A DNA stretch of 64,000 bases from Euryodendron excelsum (Eukaryota; Streptophyta; Magnoliopsida; Ericales; Pentaphylacaceae): the NCBI GenBank assembly GCA_033060915.1, contig CM065384.1, positions 35,859,501 to 35,923,500 on the forward strand, written 5' to 3'. Below are positions 48,801 through 60,449 of the stretch, in pieces; position 1 is the stretch's first letter; each line of letters opens with the position of its first letter. The translations under genes and the position numbers were made by a program. The notes beneath the pieces are model-generated. The model was not told the origin of the DNA. It ran no database searches and was given only the letters and a program-made list of their open reading frames with translations.

Positions 48801-49388
48801 CCTGTTAGTCGAATAACATCCATTTGAATGGTGATAGCAACTGCAGCTCTACGGAATCTTGAGATACACCAAATAGATGTTAAAACATCTTTCATTTGAA
48901 TGAAGAAATCTATATGGAGCAACCCGAGGGGTTTGTGGCTCCAGGACAAGAAAAAAAAAGTTTGTAAACATGTCAAATCATTGTATGGTTTGAAACAAGC
49001 ATCGAAACAATGGCATGAGAAATTTGATAATGCGATATTGTCTTATGGTTTCAAAATCAATGAGTGTGACAAGTGCGTCTATGTCAAAGACACAACAAAG
49101 GGATATGTCATTATTTGTTTGTATGTGGATGATATGCTCATTGTTGGTAGAAACGATGACATGATCAAATCCACTAAAAGAATGTTAAATAATCAATTTG
49201 ACATGAAAGACATGGGTGTTACAGATGTTATACTTGGAATAAAGATTTCAAGAACACCTATTGGAATTGCCTTGTCACAACAACATTACATCGAGAAAAT
49301 ACTGAATAAATTCAGTAATTCTGATACTAATGTGGCAAGGTCCCCAGTAGACATAAACCTCCACTTGTCCAAGAATACCGGAGATAGT

Positions 49389-51254
49389 TGTTGAGTCAAT
49401 ACCTTGATTTTGATGATAACAAAACATGGTTTAATGATCTAATAATTCTACTTAGTGTGCATATTAATTATTTATTAGATCTTGACTTGAAGCTCATCAT
49501 AATGGAGGATGTGTGATGCAAATATTTGAATAAAAAATAAAAAGCATGATGAGGTGGTGTATTCTACAAAGCTGATATTATAAGAAGAAAAAGAAATCTC
49601 AAGTTGATGAAAATCTTAGATTGAAGACTGATAAGCATGAAAGAATGGTATATTCAACAATAGTGATCTTATAAGAGAATGAAGATGATGGAAGAAGAAT
49701 GAAAATGCTAAAAGTCTTGATTGAAAAGATTAGAGACTTTGAGGACTTGAAGATATCTTGCAAGAATAAAAGAAGAAGAGACCAACTCAAAGACATGGAA
49801 GCTTTCTTCGAATATTTGAAGATGTCTCGAAGATATGGAAGAAATCACAAGACTTTGAAAGTTTTCTTGGAAGAGTTGTTGAAGTTTATGGAGAAGCTAT
49901 ATTGATTGAAGAATTCTAGAAGAAATCTAGAAATGAAGATGTTCAAAGAAGAATAGAAAATCAGTTGAAGAAATGAAGTTCTTGAGTCTTGGAAGCTCTC
50001 TTGAAGATTTTGAAGAAGACTTGAATCAATGGTTGAAGCATTGATGATGGAAGAGCTCTACAAGTGATTAAAATGAAGATAATTCATCTAGAATGGATTG
50101 AAGATGTTCTTGGAGTCATCTAACCTTGAAGAAGTGTTTGCAAGCTTTGAAAAGCCTATTTAGATGATCCTTGAAAAGATTGGAGACTTTGGAGAAGAAT
50201 GAAGAAAAATTGTAAAAACATGCTTTCTCCTAAAAAGAGTCAACCCCTCAAGTAAAAAGAGTCGACTCTTTCAAACAGAGCCTTGGAAATCTGCTGGAAG
50301 CTTAAAAGAGCCGACTCCTGCTGTAAAAAGAGTCGACTCATTTTAATAGAGAACAAAAATTCTGCAGACTGCTTAACAGAGTCGACTCCTGGAGCAAAAG
50401 AGTCGACTCATTTGGACAGTGACTTGAAAAATTTGCTGAAATGCAAAAAGAGTCGACTCATTGTAAAAAGAGTCAACCCCCAGATAGTAATGGCTAGTTT
50501 TTTGACAGAAGGTATGGACAACTATGCAACCAAATCTTTTCTCATACTTCTCCAATAACTAGAATCGATCCATATCTTTATATACAAGATACATACAGCT
50601 TCAATGATGATGATTAGAGGAAATATACCATTGATATCAAGAGCTTGAAGTTGAAAAACTCTTGTACCTCACTGCCACACATTTTGCTGAGTGTTTAAGG
50701 TTATTCATTGAGTTGTATTTGTTCATATACTCACTAGGAGAGTTATCCATTGTATAACCTTTATTCATTTCACTTGGGTGGGTTTGTAAACCTGTAAGTT
50801 TGAGTGTTCTTGGATAAAAACACTTGTAAGTTTGAGTGAAGCTTGGACAAAATCACTTGTAAGTTTGAGAGAAGCTTAGACAAAATCTCTTGGTTTTGAA
50901 AGCTTGGGAAGAAACTTTTGTAAGAATGAGCTGGGCACTTATGGCAAAACCAGTAGCTGTGTAAGGAGTATTACATAGTGAAATTCTTTCGAAAGGATCG
51001 AAAAAGAGAGGACATAGGAAAGATTGGTCAAACCTCTATAAATCTGGTACTCTTCTCTCTTGCCTCTATTTTGGTTATTTGCTCTTTATACATGCTTGCA
51101 TAGATATATATATTTTGGTATATACTTCACTTGCTTGATCTACCCTTTGATTAATCATTGCAAAAACACATAAACGGTTTTTAGTTACATTATTTGATAT
51201 AAATTCTATAAGACCCAATTCACCCCCCTCTTGGGTTGCCTTCTTGGGCCAACA
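49389..51254 (+). mobile_element. Sirevirus-like copia solo LTR nested in copia pol
   Basis: Begins TGTTGAGTCAATACCTTG and ends TTCTTGGGCCAACA, with the 5-bp duplication ATAGT (49384-49388 and 51255-51259). The start block TTGATTTTGATGATAACAAA and the C-rich CACCCCCCTCTTGG near the end resemble Sirevirus/SIRE LTRs. No coding region is present. Removing it restores continuity of the copia reading frame, so it was inserted later than the host element. Confidence 0.88.
50237..50479 (+). repeat. Four 71-bp units, each with two GAGTCGACTC palindromes
   Basis: Exact or one-to-two-base variants of the 10-base palindrome start at 50237, 50259, 50308, 50330, 50379, 50400, 50450 and 50470. Within a unit the two palindromes are 20-22 bases apart; units are 71 bases apart. 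Five copies are exact. The array lies in the upstream half of the solo LTR. Confidence 0.9.
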
Positions 51255-51961
51255 ATAGTATCTCACAGATAGAATATTCTCGGATAATCGGCAGTCTTAT
51301 GTACTTGATGAATTGCTCAAGACCTGATATAGCTTACGCAACAAATAGATTGAGCAGATTCACGAGCAATCCAGGAAAGGATCACTGGAAAGCAATAGTT
51401 AGAGTGTTACGCTACTTAAAGTATACTGCTAACTATGGACTGCACTATACAAGATATCCAGCAGTACTTGAGGGGTATAATGATGCAAATTGGATATCAG
51501 ATGTGAAATACTCTAAATGCACAAGTGGGTATATGTTTACTCTTGGAGGTGCAGCAGTGTCATGGAGATCTTCCAAATAAACAATTATTGCTAGATCTAC
51601 TATGGAATCTGAATTTATAGCTTTAGATTCAGCTAGTAGAGAAGCTGAATGGCTTCGCCAATTTTTGGAAAATATACCGAGATGGTCAAGGCCTGTGCTA
51701 GTGATTTGCATCCATTGTGATAGTTAATCGGCAATTGGAAGGGCACAGAGCAATATGTATAATGGTAAGTCTAGACACATTCGTCATAGGCATAATACCA
51801 TTCGACAACTACTCTCAAATGGGGTTGTCACGATAGACTATGTGAAGTCTAAGGATAATATTGCGGATCCGCTAACCAAAGCATTAAACAGAGAGTTAGT
51901 TGACAAGACGTCGAGAGGAATGGGATTAAAGCCTATGAAATACAAGTTATACCAATGGTAA

Positions 51962-52511
51962 ACCCAACCTAATTGACTGGAGATCCTAAGATCTTGGTTC
52001 GAAGGGATAACTGAGTTGTGTTTAACTTGGAGCAAACATCACTACTACCCATTCTTGTGATAGAGTGATGCCTACAGTGTGAAGGTTAAGCTTTGCTTTT
52101 AATGATTCTTACGCCTTGGAAGGCCAAGCAGAGTATAGCAGGATACTCTTAGACAAGAGGTCACCTATGTGAGTGTGAAGTGGGGCCGCTTCAAAAGAGA
52201 TTTGTAAAGTTGGAAATCTTTTAAAAAACACTCATGAAACCAGGCGGTGTTTAAGGCCAAAACGAACACAACCATGAGAACCGAACTGTGTAAGGAGAAG
52301 TTCTTGCATGAGGCTTGTTGTCTTGGTTTACATAAACAGCAAAACAGTTCAAGACATCACGTTCACTGGTCAGCCAGTAAATCCAATAAGTTTTTACTAG
52401 AGAAGGTTCAAAGCCAAAAGCTACCTATCTTGAGGCGGGAATTATCCGTTGTACTCTCTCTCGTCTGGTCAGCTTTGTACGCCTACCACTTTCATTCATG
52501 TGGGGGATTAT
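51962..52511 (+). other. Copia 3' untranslated region
   Basis: Between the end of RNase H and the 3' LTR. It contains no frame of significance and ends in the purine tract TGGGGGATTA. Confidence 0.7.
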
Positions 52512-53096
52512 TGGAAATGTGTGAATGCAAATGGCCATGTGTGAATGCAAATGGCCTTTGGAGTTCCACCATGTGTGAATGAAAATAGCTTTTGGAGTTT
52601 TACCATCTGCTAGAAGATGAAAGAATGGGGCTTCTAGAGTTTCACCATGTGCTAGAAGATGAGAGAATGTAACTTGCATATTCAATTCCATAATACCCCA
52701 TGAATGTTGGTGGCTTTTCATATGTATCCATGTCATATATATAAGGGTCATTCTTCTTGGTGTAGAGGATTCGACCTCAAGCATCTGTCTACTTCGTCCT
52801 TGTTTTCAAATCATTTTGTAGAGAGAGTATACAATACAGTCGAGTTTGCCGGGTGAACGAGGTCGTGCTACCTCCAACGCCGAGAAGCCACTGTATATTA
52901 GGAATCGAAAGCCCAATAACTCAAGCACCGACGGCGAGGGGCTAATTCGATTTAAGTTCATCGTGTGAAACACGAGCCCCGGCTGGTTTGCGTTTTCTTG
53001 TTTCTGTTTAATTATGTATTGCTAAAATGTTTATATGAGAATCTTTTCATGTTTATGATTTGATATTTCGTATCTTTTAATTCTAGTTTTCCAACA
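52512..53096 (+). repeat. Copia 3' LTR (585 bp)
   Basis: Same ends as the 5' LTR. A 20-base duplication at the start (two ATGTGTGAATGCAAATGGCC units) and one fewer internal repeat unit distinguish it. Confidence 0.92.
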
Positions 53097-54261
53097 AGTG
53101 ATACAAAAGACCCCTTAATAGCTCAGGTTCAAACCTCTGCTAACAAGCAACCCAAACAAGCTCATGTATAAAAATTGAGTCAATTTCATAAATAAAAATT
53201 TATCACAAACAACCCTAACAAGCTCTTATGAAGTTTAATTATTTTTTTGTTTTGTTGTTATTTATTTAAAGGATGCATTATGTATATTTTTTTTACATAA
53301 AAATTAAATTAATAGTGAGTTAGATGTTTAGGCCTCTCAGTTGCAAGCATTTTGTTTATTTATTGAATTAGTTACAAGTATTCTAAGTATATTAATTTAG
53401 TAATAAGTGATGTCTCTCCAACTTAAGGTTTAAACCATTTCTTGATAAATTTTTAACTTTAAGTGATAATGGTAATTTTCTATTTAATAAAGTTCATACT
53501 AGTTTTGTAAAGTTTAACCAATACAAAATTAATTTTTTATTTTTAAGAATTTGTTTTCACAACTTATGCTCCACTTTCTGTGGCTGTGAGTTGCCCCCTA
53601 AAAATATTTAAGCACTATTCTTAAATAGTTATTTTTTCTTTAAAGACCCTTTCGTTTATTATGGACATGCTTAAATAGGTATGGGTAATGCTATACATAT
53701 AAAAAATTTATGTACAATTTGATGTGTTTGAATTTAAGCCTTTTGTTTAAAAACAAAGTACCTATAATAATGAATTTTAATTACAAAAAAGCCAATCATT
53801 AAGTCCTATTGTTTTGATTATAAACTTTTTTTTGCTTTGTGATTAATTTTCCCCCTGAAAGAATGAATTTTCTCAATTCGTCATTTGGCAGCATGCTTTG
53901 TTACATGTACTTCCATAATGGAGAAATGCATTTGTTCATTCTAGTTCTTGTCCAATGACATGTCATGGTAGGTACTAGTTTCCACATTAGTTACTTATCC
54001 CAAAGAAAGGAAAAAGAAAAAGGGTAATGATAAAAATTCATACAGAATTATTACTAGAATAATGTGGTCGGATAAAAGTCATTCACTTTAAAACAAAACA
54101 CCTATTATGATGGCTCTTAATTACAGTAATGTCACTGCCACATTATTCTGATGAATTTTTCTATGCAAATTTTCTGAAAGAATAGTAATTTTCTTTTAAA
54201 AAAAAAACGTTACTTAGCCTTATTTCCTAACTCCATCCAGTTGAAGCATAATAATAGGTGT
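53097..54261. other. AT-rich spacer with MITE-like unit
   Basis: No gene is supported. At about 54025-54190 a unit has inward-facing GAATAATGTGG and CCACATTATTC and partly complementary ends, as in small non-autonomous DNA transposons. A similar head (GGGTAATGCTATA) occurs at 53684. Confidence 0.45.
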
Positions 54262-54785
54262 TGTAAGTAGATTTTTTGGAAGGCTTGATTCAATATGCGA
54301 ACTAAATTGATGAGTTCGAATAATCTGCAAGAGAATAAGACAATGAAAATGCGTCGACCCTCTTTGGGTCGATAGCACTCTGATGATTAATTTAGCAAGC
54401 TTAATCACAGTTAATCAAATGAAGAATTCTCAACTAGAACTCAAGTAAACGTACATTGTCTCTTTAATATATGGGGTATTTATAGTTTTTAGAATGCCAT
54501 ATTCTCTTTGGGAATTGTACTCGATCTCCTTCTAAGAGTCATCCCTTTTGGGTATGTTTACAATGTATTGGACTTATCCTTTGATGTTCTAGTTCATTAA
54601 GGAATGAGATTTGTGTCTGCTGGACCTATTAGTCTTTATAGCTTTTGAGCCACAATCCTTGGACTAGTCCCCCTGGGAACTGGCCCAGGGTCAGCATAGG
54701 CTCGGCCTACTAGGTTGATAGTATTAGGCCAATCTTCTTGAGCTAGTCATCTTCTGTTTTGGGCTGGGCTCTCATTGGGCTCACA
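54262..54785 (-). repeat. Gypsy 3' LTR
   Basis: On the plus strand it begins TGTAAGTAGATTTTTTGGAA and ends GGGCTCACA. On the element's strand it has CTATAAATACC as TATA box near 54473-54489 and is preceded by a purine-rich tract (GGTTGGAGGGCAAT). It shares the layout of the solo LTR at 14615-15217. Confidence 0.85.
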
Positions 54786-55140
54786 ATTGCCCTCCAACCA
54801 TTGTGCCTCATTTGAATTAATTGGAGAACAAAGGCTGAGCTTTGTATTTATAATTAGTCCCTTCATCTCCCATCGTTTTGAGGATTTTCACACCACGTGG
54901 CAACCTCACAGTGGCCCTGTAATTAAAGGGTTTCCAAGGACTGATTACCGAGGTGACGGTTGAGCTGGGGGACATGACTGTTGCCGTTTCTTAGCCTTTG
55001 AATCGGCGGAAGCGTCTACTGTAAAATGGGTGGCTCTTTCCCTATCCTCATCATTCTTGCTTGGTTTCAGGTTTTTGTTAAGAGAGAGCTATCTTGCCCC
55101 TACCACTATAAGTTCTTCCATCTTTACCTTATATTATCAT

Positions 55141-57644
55141 GCTCTTTCCTTTGAGTGGTCATTCCCTGAAGGTGGCTCGTCTAAAAAAGCTTGTGGGTAC
55201 TCCGACAACCATTGCTACCTTTAAAGCTAGATATTTGATCACTTACCAGGTTGGCCTAGAGTTAACTGTCTCAGATGACCATAGGATAGAAGAAACTGAC
55301 AAGGGCATACCCTTTCCTATGATCGCCATTGTAGAAGGCGGCATTAGGTTTCCTTTGCACCCTTTCTTAATAAAATTCCTTCGCACCCTTTCTTAATAAA
55401 ATTCCTTCATCACCATAATGTGTCACCATCCCAAGTATATATGAATGTTTATAGAATTGTTATGGGGATGCTAAAGCTGAACCGAATCCTGGATGTTAAT
55501 CTAAGCATTGCAGATGTTGATTACTGCTACACTCTGTGCAAGGTCGGGGGTGATAGTTGGAAAATTTACCTTAGAGTGATTGATAAGAATAAGGAAATAA
55601 TGAAATGCCTCTCGTCTTCGGGAAAGGGTGCCGATAACATCAGAGTTTGGGTTTTTGGCCCCTGGGAGTTCGGCAACCTTCCTGCTGACCAGATGCCATC
55701 GATACGATAACATATGACCACCAGAGATTTAGGTTTGGTGCCAACTTTTCCCCTTTATAGCATATTAATTCATACAACTCTAACTTGATTTGGTTTTGCT
55801 TTTTCAGAGTCTGGTAAAAAGAGTACAAAAAAGACAACTTTGAGAATCAATCTCGACGACTTACATAAGGTTCTGAACTATCGGGGTGAAGGTCAACTTC
55901 GTGATATTGCAAGTGCTCTCCATATTCTACTCAACTACCACTTCAGGTTTTATCCTTCACAGTTGTTTCAGGAATTCTTATAGGAGTGCTTAGCCGACTA
56001 GTAGAGGAGGGTACAACTGGTGATTTTGAAGAAATTCAGGTGGGAATCATGATTAAACATGTGCATCTCGATGATCAAGTGACTATTGCAGATCTACCTG
56101 CTGATGCATTGCCTGTGAAGGTACAGGAGGTCAAAATTTTAAAGCCGACGTACCAACGACCTTAAGGGATGCTTTTTCGAGTCGGGCATCCTTCGAGTTG
56201 CCTCCAGTATCTGCCGACGAGTCTATCAATATTTCTGGCGATGAGAGTGGTCCAATCCAGGATATCTCTTCTGGGCGATCGACTTCCTCTAACTCAGTAT
56301 CTACTTCTATTCCTTACACTGTGCCCAATCGTTGGGTTATGGTGAAGATTGGGAAAAAGCAGAAGCTAGTCATTCATTTGTCTTCGGACTCCAATACTGA
56401 AGACAAGATGAATCTGAAAGAGTTGATGCTTAAAAAAGTGGCAAAATAGCTTAAGAATTCGGGAAGCCAGAGACTGGTGTCACGAAGTTTGTACCCCCTC
56501 CTCTTGTTGTTGTGGAGACTAGCGCCCCTGTACTAAAGGAGAAAAAGATGGCAATGAGATCTGCAAGGAAGAAGCCGGTGGCAGAGGATACTCTCGATGA
56601 GCCGATGGCGAAGAAACTAAAGGTCACACCGATTGATCCTAAAGTAGGTACTAGCACTGCAACTTTGTAGTCATAACTCCTGATATTTGCGGCCGCCACA
56701 TGACGACGCGTGACTCTTTGATTAATATGGCAGAAGTTGCAATGGGAGTAGTCAAAAGTGTTATCCAGTAGATCGATGTTGATATGCTGAAAAATAGCAA
56801 TCATATGTCAATTTTCCTTGGGGCCTTTCATGACTCCTTCGTGGTAAGTTTTTCCACTTTTATTCCCTTTTTTGTGTTTTTTAGTATCTGTTTTGACAAG
56901 TTCTTTTGTTTCCATGGCTCGTTCAATGCTTTGTAGGCTATGCACCATTTTCATAATCTAGTTAACAAAGTTTTTGGTTTGGCCAAGAAGCATAAATAGC
57001 TTATTGAGGAGCACAAAAACCTGATAATGGAGCACTCCAAGCTTAAGGATGAATGGATCAAGACGAAGAAGGCTGAACTAATGGCAACCAAAGAGGCTGA
57101 GAAGGCAAAGATTTCTCTGACTAAGGTAATTGCAAGCTTGATAAGAAGAGTGCCGACTTATCCAACCAAAGAGGGTGATAATGTTGTGCTCTTGGTGGAT
57201 TTATACAAGGTGAAGGCCAAAGTTGAGGGGCTTCAAGTCGACCTCACTAAGGCTAAAGTTGAGGCTGAGGCAAGCTATAAGCAGGGTGCGGCTGATAATG
57301 CCCAAGATTTTGCTTAGCAAATGATTGAACTGTCTCAGTTTATTTTTGCCCAAAGTTGGCAAGGGGTTCTGAAAGAGATGAAGGTTGAAAGCTCTTCAAC
57401 TCTCTGGAACAACATTCTAAACTATCTGGAGACCGCTATGGAGGTCGACACTGATGGTCCTACCAAAGTTACAGAAGGTAAAGATGTTCCAGTGGATGCG
57501 ACTATTATTTCTAAAACGTCGAGAGCTCATACAACTGAGGTTATTACTGCGAATGGTTCACTCAGAGTCCAGCCAACTGAAGTTGTTGCTGTGGATGAGT
57601 CGGTTGATCTTGCTGCGAAGTCCGTTGAATACGTCATGCCTTAA
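55141..57644 (+). pseudogene. Antisense extra ORF of the Tat element (gypsy-type Transposase_28-like), broken
   Basis: Runs opposite to gag-pol, between the 3' LTR and integrase. Blocks: 55141-55396 (GIPFPMIAIVEGGIRFPLHP), 55420-55710 (VYMNVYRIVMGMLKLN and VWVFGPWEFG), 56198-56449 (Ser-rich, acidic), 57027-57317 (Lys/Glu-rich, coiled-coil-like) and 57321-57644. The first two resemble the plant putative gypsy-type transposon domain (PF04195), seen in the antisense ORFs reported for Tat elements such as Grande. A 26-bp tandem duplication (55357-55382 and 55383-55408) shifts the frame between the first two blocks; the frame is compatible without it. An acceptor-like TTGCTTTTTCAG near 55808 suggests an intron. 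Its function is unknown. Confidence 0.75.
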
Positions 57645-57769
57645 CTTTAGGGCTTTCTCATTTTTACTTTTGCTGAAATATTGTAGTCCTCTTTTTGTTC
57701 TTTAATGAACGAAGGTTTTTATTTCATACACCATTAAGCAAATTTAGGTTTTTGAATTTTACTGCTTAC

Positions 57770-58165
57770 TTTTTTATTGGCCGACTTAGCAAACTTAGTT
57801 TTAAAACTTGGTTTTTTCTTTTGTTTTAGCCTTCATTGGCCGACTTACCAAACTTAGGTAAGACCAAGTTTTTTGAACTTAGTTTTTATTTTGGCCTTAA
57901 TTGGCTGACTACCCAACTTGGACAAGACCAAATTTTTACACTTTGATTTTTTATTTTGACCTTCATTGGCCAACTTGTCCAACTTGGACATGACCAAATT
58001 TTTACACTTGGTTTTTATTTTGGCCTTCATTAGCTGACCTGCCCAACTTGGACATGACCAAGTTTTTACACTTGATTTTTATTTTAGCCTTCATTGGCCG
58101 ACCTGCCTAACTTGAACAGGACCAAGTTTTTACACTTGGTTTTTTTTTTGCTTTCATTGGTTCTT
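57770..58165. repeat. 62-65 bp tandem repeat between antisense ORF and integrase
   Basis: The marker CTTCATTGGC or variant lies at 57831, 57896, 57961, 58025, 58089 and 58151. Each unit contains CCAACTTGGACATGACCAA-like and TTTTTACACTTGG strings. About six units. Confidence 0.85.
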
Positions 58166-58439
58166 CTCTCTTAACATGGTTTCGAACATTAAAGTCATCA
58201 AGTAACCATTAATTTATTGAGAATAAAGGAAAAAATCTTTAATAAGCAACCAAATTCTTATAGTTTTTCTAAGTCAACTTTTTATTGGTAAAATTTCTTA
58301 AGCTTGTTCACATTCTAAGGTCGGGATAGCTGGTGCCCTTCTTCGATAGTCTCTAATCGGTATGCCCCCACACTGAATTGGGATGCAATTCTGCTTGGAC
58401 CTTCTCAGTTGGGCCTGTGCTTTCCGTCTGCTAGATTCT

Positions 58440-59520
58440 TTATTGCCGCAATACCTTTTTAAGTACTAGGTCTCCAGATTCAAAAGCTCTAGGCTGAACC
58501 CGCTTATTGTAAGATCAGTTAAGCTGCTGATGATAACTAGTAAGCTTTTCACCTCCCTCTTTTCTTCAATGAGGTCCAAGTTTTTGGCCAAAGTTTGTTC
58601 ATTACGTTCGGTATCGAATGTTGTCGATCTGATTATTGGGAGTGCGACCTCCAAGGGTATTACTGCTTCAACCCCGTATGCTATTAAGAAATGGGTTTTA
58701 CCAGTAGACTTCCTTGAAGTGGTTCTATAGGACCATAAGACACTAGGCAACTTCTGCACCTATCTCCCTTTAGCTTTTTTCAGCCTTTTTTTTTTATTTC
58801 GTTCAACACTATTTTATTGGATATTTAGCCTGTTCGTTGCATGGTGGATAGGCAGGTGTTTAGTAATAATTTGTAATCCCGAGTTCGTTGCAAAATGTTT
58901 TGAATATATTTCCATCAGACTGGGTGCCGTTGTCCAAGACTAGTGCTTGTGGTATGTCGAACCTTGTAATTATGTTCCTCTATGTAAATCTTTTTGCTTC
59001 TATTGCCCTAATAGTTAATAGGGGCTCTACTTCCACCCACTTGGTGAAGTAATCGGTTGTGATGATGAGGAACCTCTTGTTCCCTAGAGCTCGAGGCAAT
59101 GGGTCAACTATATCCAGTCCCCATTGGGCAAATGGCTAGGGGCTGGTAATAATAGTGAGGTCCTCGGCTGGCTGGTGGATTAATGGTGAGAACTTCTAGC
59201 ACTTCTCACACTTCAGTACGTATTGAGCAGTATCCTTCTGCATATAAGGCCACTAGTAGCCCTATGAAATGGCTCATGGGTGAGCGATCTTCCGCAATAC
59301 GACTTCCACAGATCCCTTCATGAATTTCAAACAAGATGCCATGTACTTTGTCTGGATAAAAGCAATATAGGTAGGGACCCATAAAAGATCTTCTGTAAAG
59401 CTCCTTATTGAGTGACAGCCAGTATTTTAAAAATTTATGCTTGATTCTCCTGACTTCATTCTTGTCCTCAGGTAATTCATTTTTGTCAAGGTAACCAATA
59501 ATTGGAGCCCTCCAAGATGG
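58440..59520 (-). pseudogene. Gypsy integrase remnant
   Basis: On the minus strand: a degenerate zinc-binding block with HEGICGS near 59310-59330, then a core with WGLDIVDPLPR and TTDYFTKWVEVEP and, further on, VLDNGTQSDG. Then KLPSVLWSYRTTSRKSTGKT and YGVEAVIPLEVALP (58620-58759), the C-terminal part typical of Tat integrases. Several stops and frameshifts. Family role: insertion of the cDNA. Confidence 0.85.
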
Positions 59521-59639
59521 TCCTAGCTCTTCAGTGGCCAGTATTTTCTTTTCGTTTTGAAAGATCCTTGGGCTAGCCAAGGTCTCAATATGGATTGTTC
59601 TCTTTGATCCTGACTTTAAGACTGTCTCGAGTGTTTCCA

Positions 59640-60026
59640 GGGCATCAGCGTGGGCGTTGCTGTCGCGGCCGATATGATATAGCTTGTATTTGTTGAACTT
59701 CTTTAGTAATTTATGTGCCTTTGCTAGGTATTGTACCATTCTGTCGCCCTTCACCGCGTATTCTCCCATGATCTAGATCACCACCAGCTGTAAGTCTGAA
59801 TAGATTGTTATCTCAGTAATTTTTAGCTCTATATCTCGACGCAGTCCGACGAGTAGAGCCTTGTATTTTAATTTGTTGTTTGAAGCAGTGAACTCCAGTT
59901 TAATAGCATGCTCTATTACTATGCCATCTGGTGTAATTAGGACTACACCTAATCCTACCCCTCTGTCGTTGGATGTTCCATTTACGAACAGCTTTCAATG
60001 ATCAATAGTCCCACAGAGCTCCAAAA

Positions 60027-60100
<74 letters not shown>

Positions 60101-60200
60101 CGTTCTCTGGTAGTTCAACGGTAGGCGTTAGATTGGTTTCCTGTGACAATTCAACAGAAAATTCAGCAATAAAGTCAACAACTATTTGACCTTTCATCGC
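59640..60200 (-). pseudogene. Gypsy RNase H remnant, split by a poly(G) run
   Basis: KGQIVVDFIAEF (60150-60190) starts the connection/RNase H region. After the homopolymer, minus-strand sequence continues with RNase H blocks (VLITPDGIVIEHA, and GEYAVKGDRMVQYLAKAH with HIGRDSNAHADAL at 59640-59769). A stop precedes the last block. Confidence 0.8.
60027..60099. repeat. 73-base uninterrupted G homopolymer
   Basis: Every base from 60027 to 60099 is G on the plus strand. It lies in the RNase H part of the gypsy element and translates as poly-Pro or poly-Gly in the ORFs across it. Length and purity are far outside the other runs in this window. Confidence 0.98.
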
Positions 60201-60449
60201 CGATCTAGGCTAATACTTGATGTCGAATTCACCGAACTCCGCCACCCACTTTGCTATTCTGCCAAAGAAATATGCTCTTCGAAAGAGTGGTTTTAATTGG
60301 TGATCCATGAGGACATTGATAGTATGGGCTCTAAAGTAATGCACTAGCTTGCATAATGTCATTGTTAATGTGAAAGTCAACTATTCCAAAGGTAGATACC
60401 TAGTTTCTGCCCCTAGGAGAGTCTTGCTAACATAGTAAACTGCCTTTTA

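Larger units (their letters stand above)
46054..51961 (+). pseudogene. Copia gag-pol polyprotein remnant
   Basis: The gag (UBN2-type) part runs 46054-47090 and has a CCHC knuckle CYNCGKMGHRASEC at 46909-46950. The protease is marked by VDTGA (47095-47109), and the integrase has HLWHGRLGH, DDSTRY and PHTPQQNGVAEQ. The reverse transcriptase carries YKARLVIKGY and YVDDMLIVG (about 49120-49148), and the RNase H ends near 51961 (DNIADPLTKAL). Stops: 46565 TAG, 47092 TAG, 48046 TAG, 48825 TGA, 51578 TAA, 51725 TAA; each is one transition from Gln, Arg or Trp. Frameshifts occur near 46170, 46635, 48390 and 48895. The solo LTR 49389-51254 interrupts the reverse transcriptase/RNase H part. Not functional. 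Confidence 0.93.
45097..53096 (+). mobile_element. Ty1/copia LTR retrotransposon with both LTRs, internally interrupted
   Basis: 5' LTR 45097-45702 and 3' LTR 52512-53096 both begin TGGAAATGTGTGAATG and end TTTTCCAACA. Between them are gag, protease, integrase, reverse transcriptase and RNase H remnants in the copia order. A purine tract TGGGGGATTA precedes the 3' LTR. A 1866-bp solo LTR is nested in pol (49389-51254). The flanks (TATAT before, AGTGA after) do not match, so no target duplication is visible. The sequence directly after the 5' LTR is not a recognisable primer-binding site. Exact copia lineage not assigned. Confidence 0.93.

Noticed and set aside
50237..50479. CRISPR-like spaced repeats
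   Set aside because: Plant DNA inside an LTR. The repeated unit is a 10-base palindrome in a 71-bp tandem array with similar linkers, not unique spacers, and no cas genes are present.
59982..60197. Proline-rich (or glycine-rich) protein gene
   Set aside because: The residues are the translation of the 73-base G homopolymer within RNase H of a retrotransposon.
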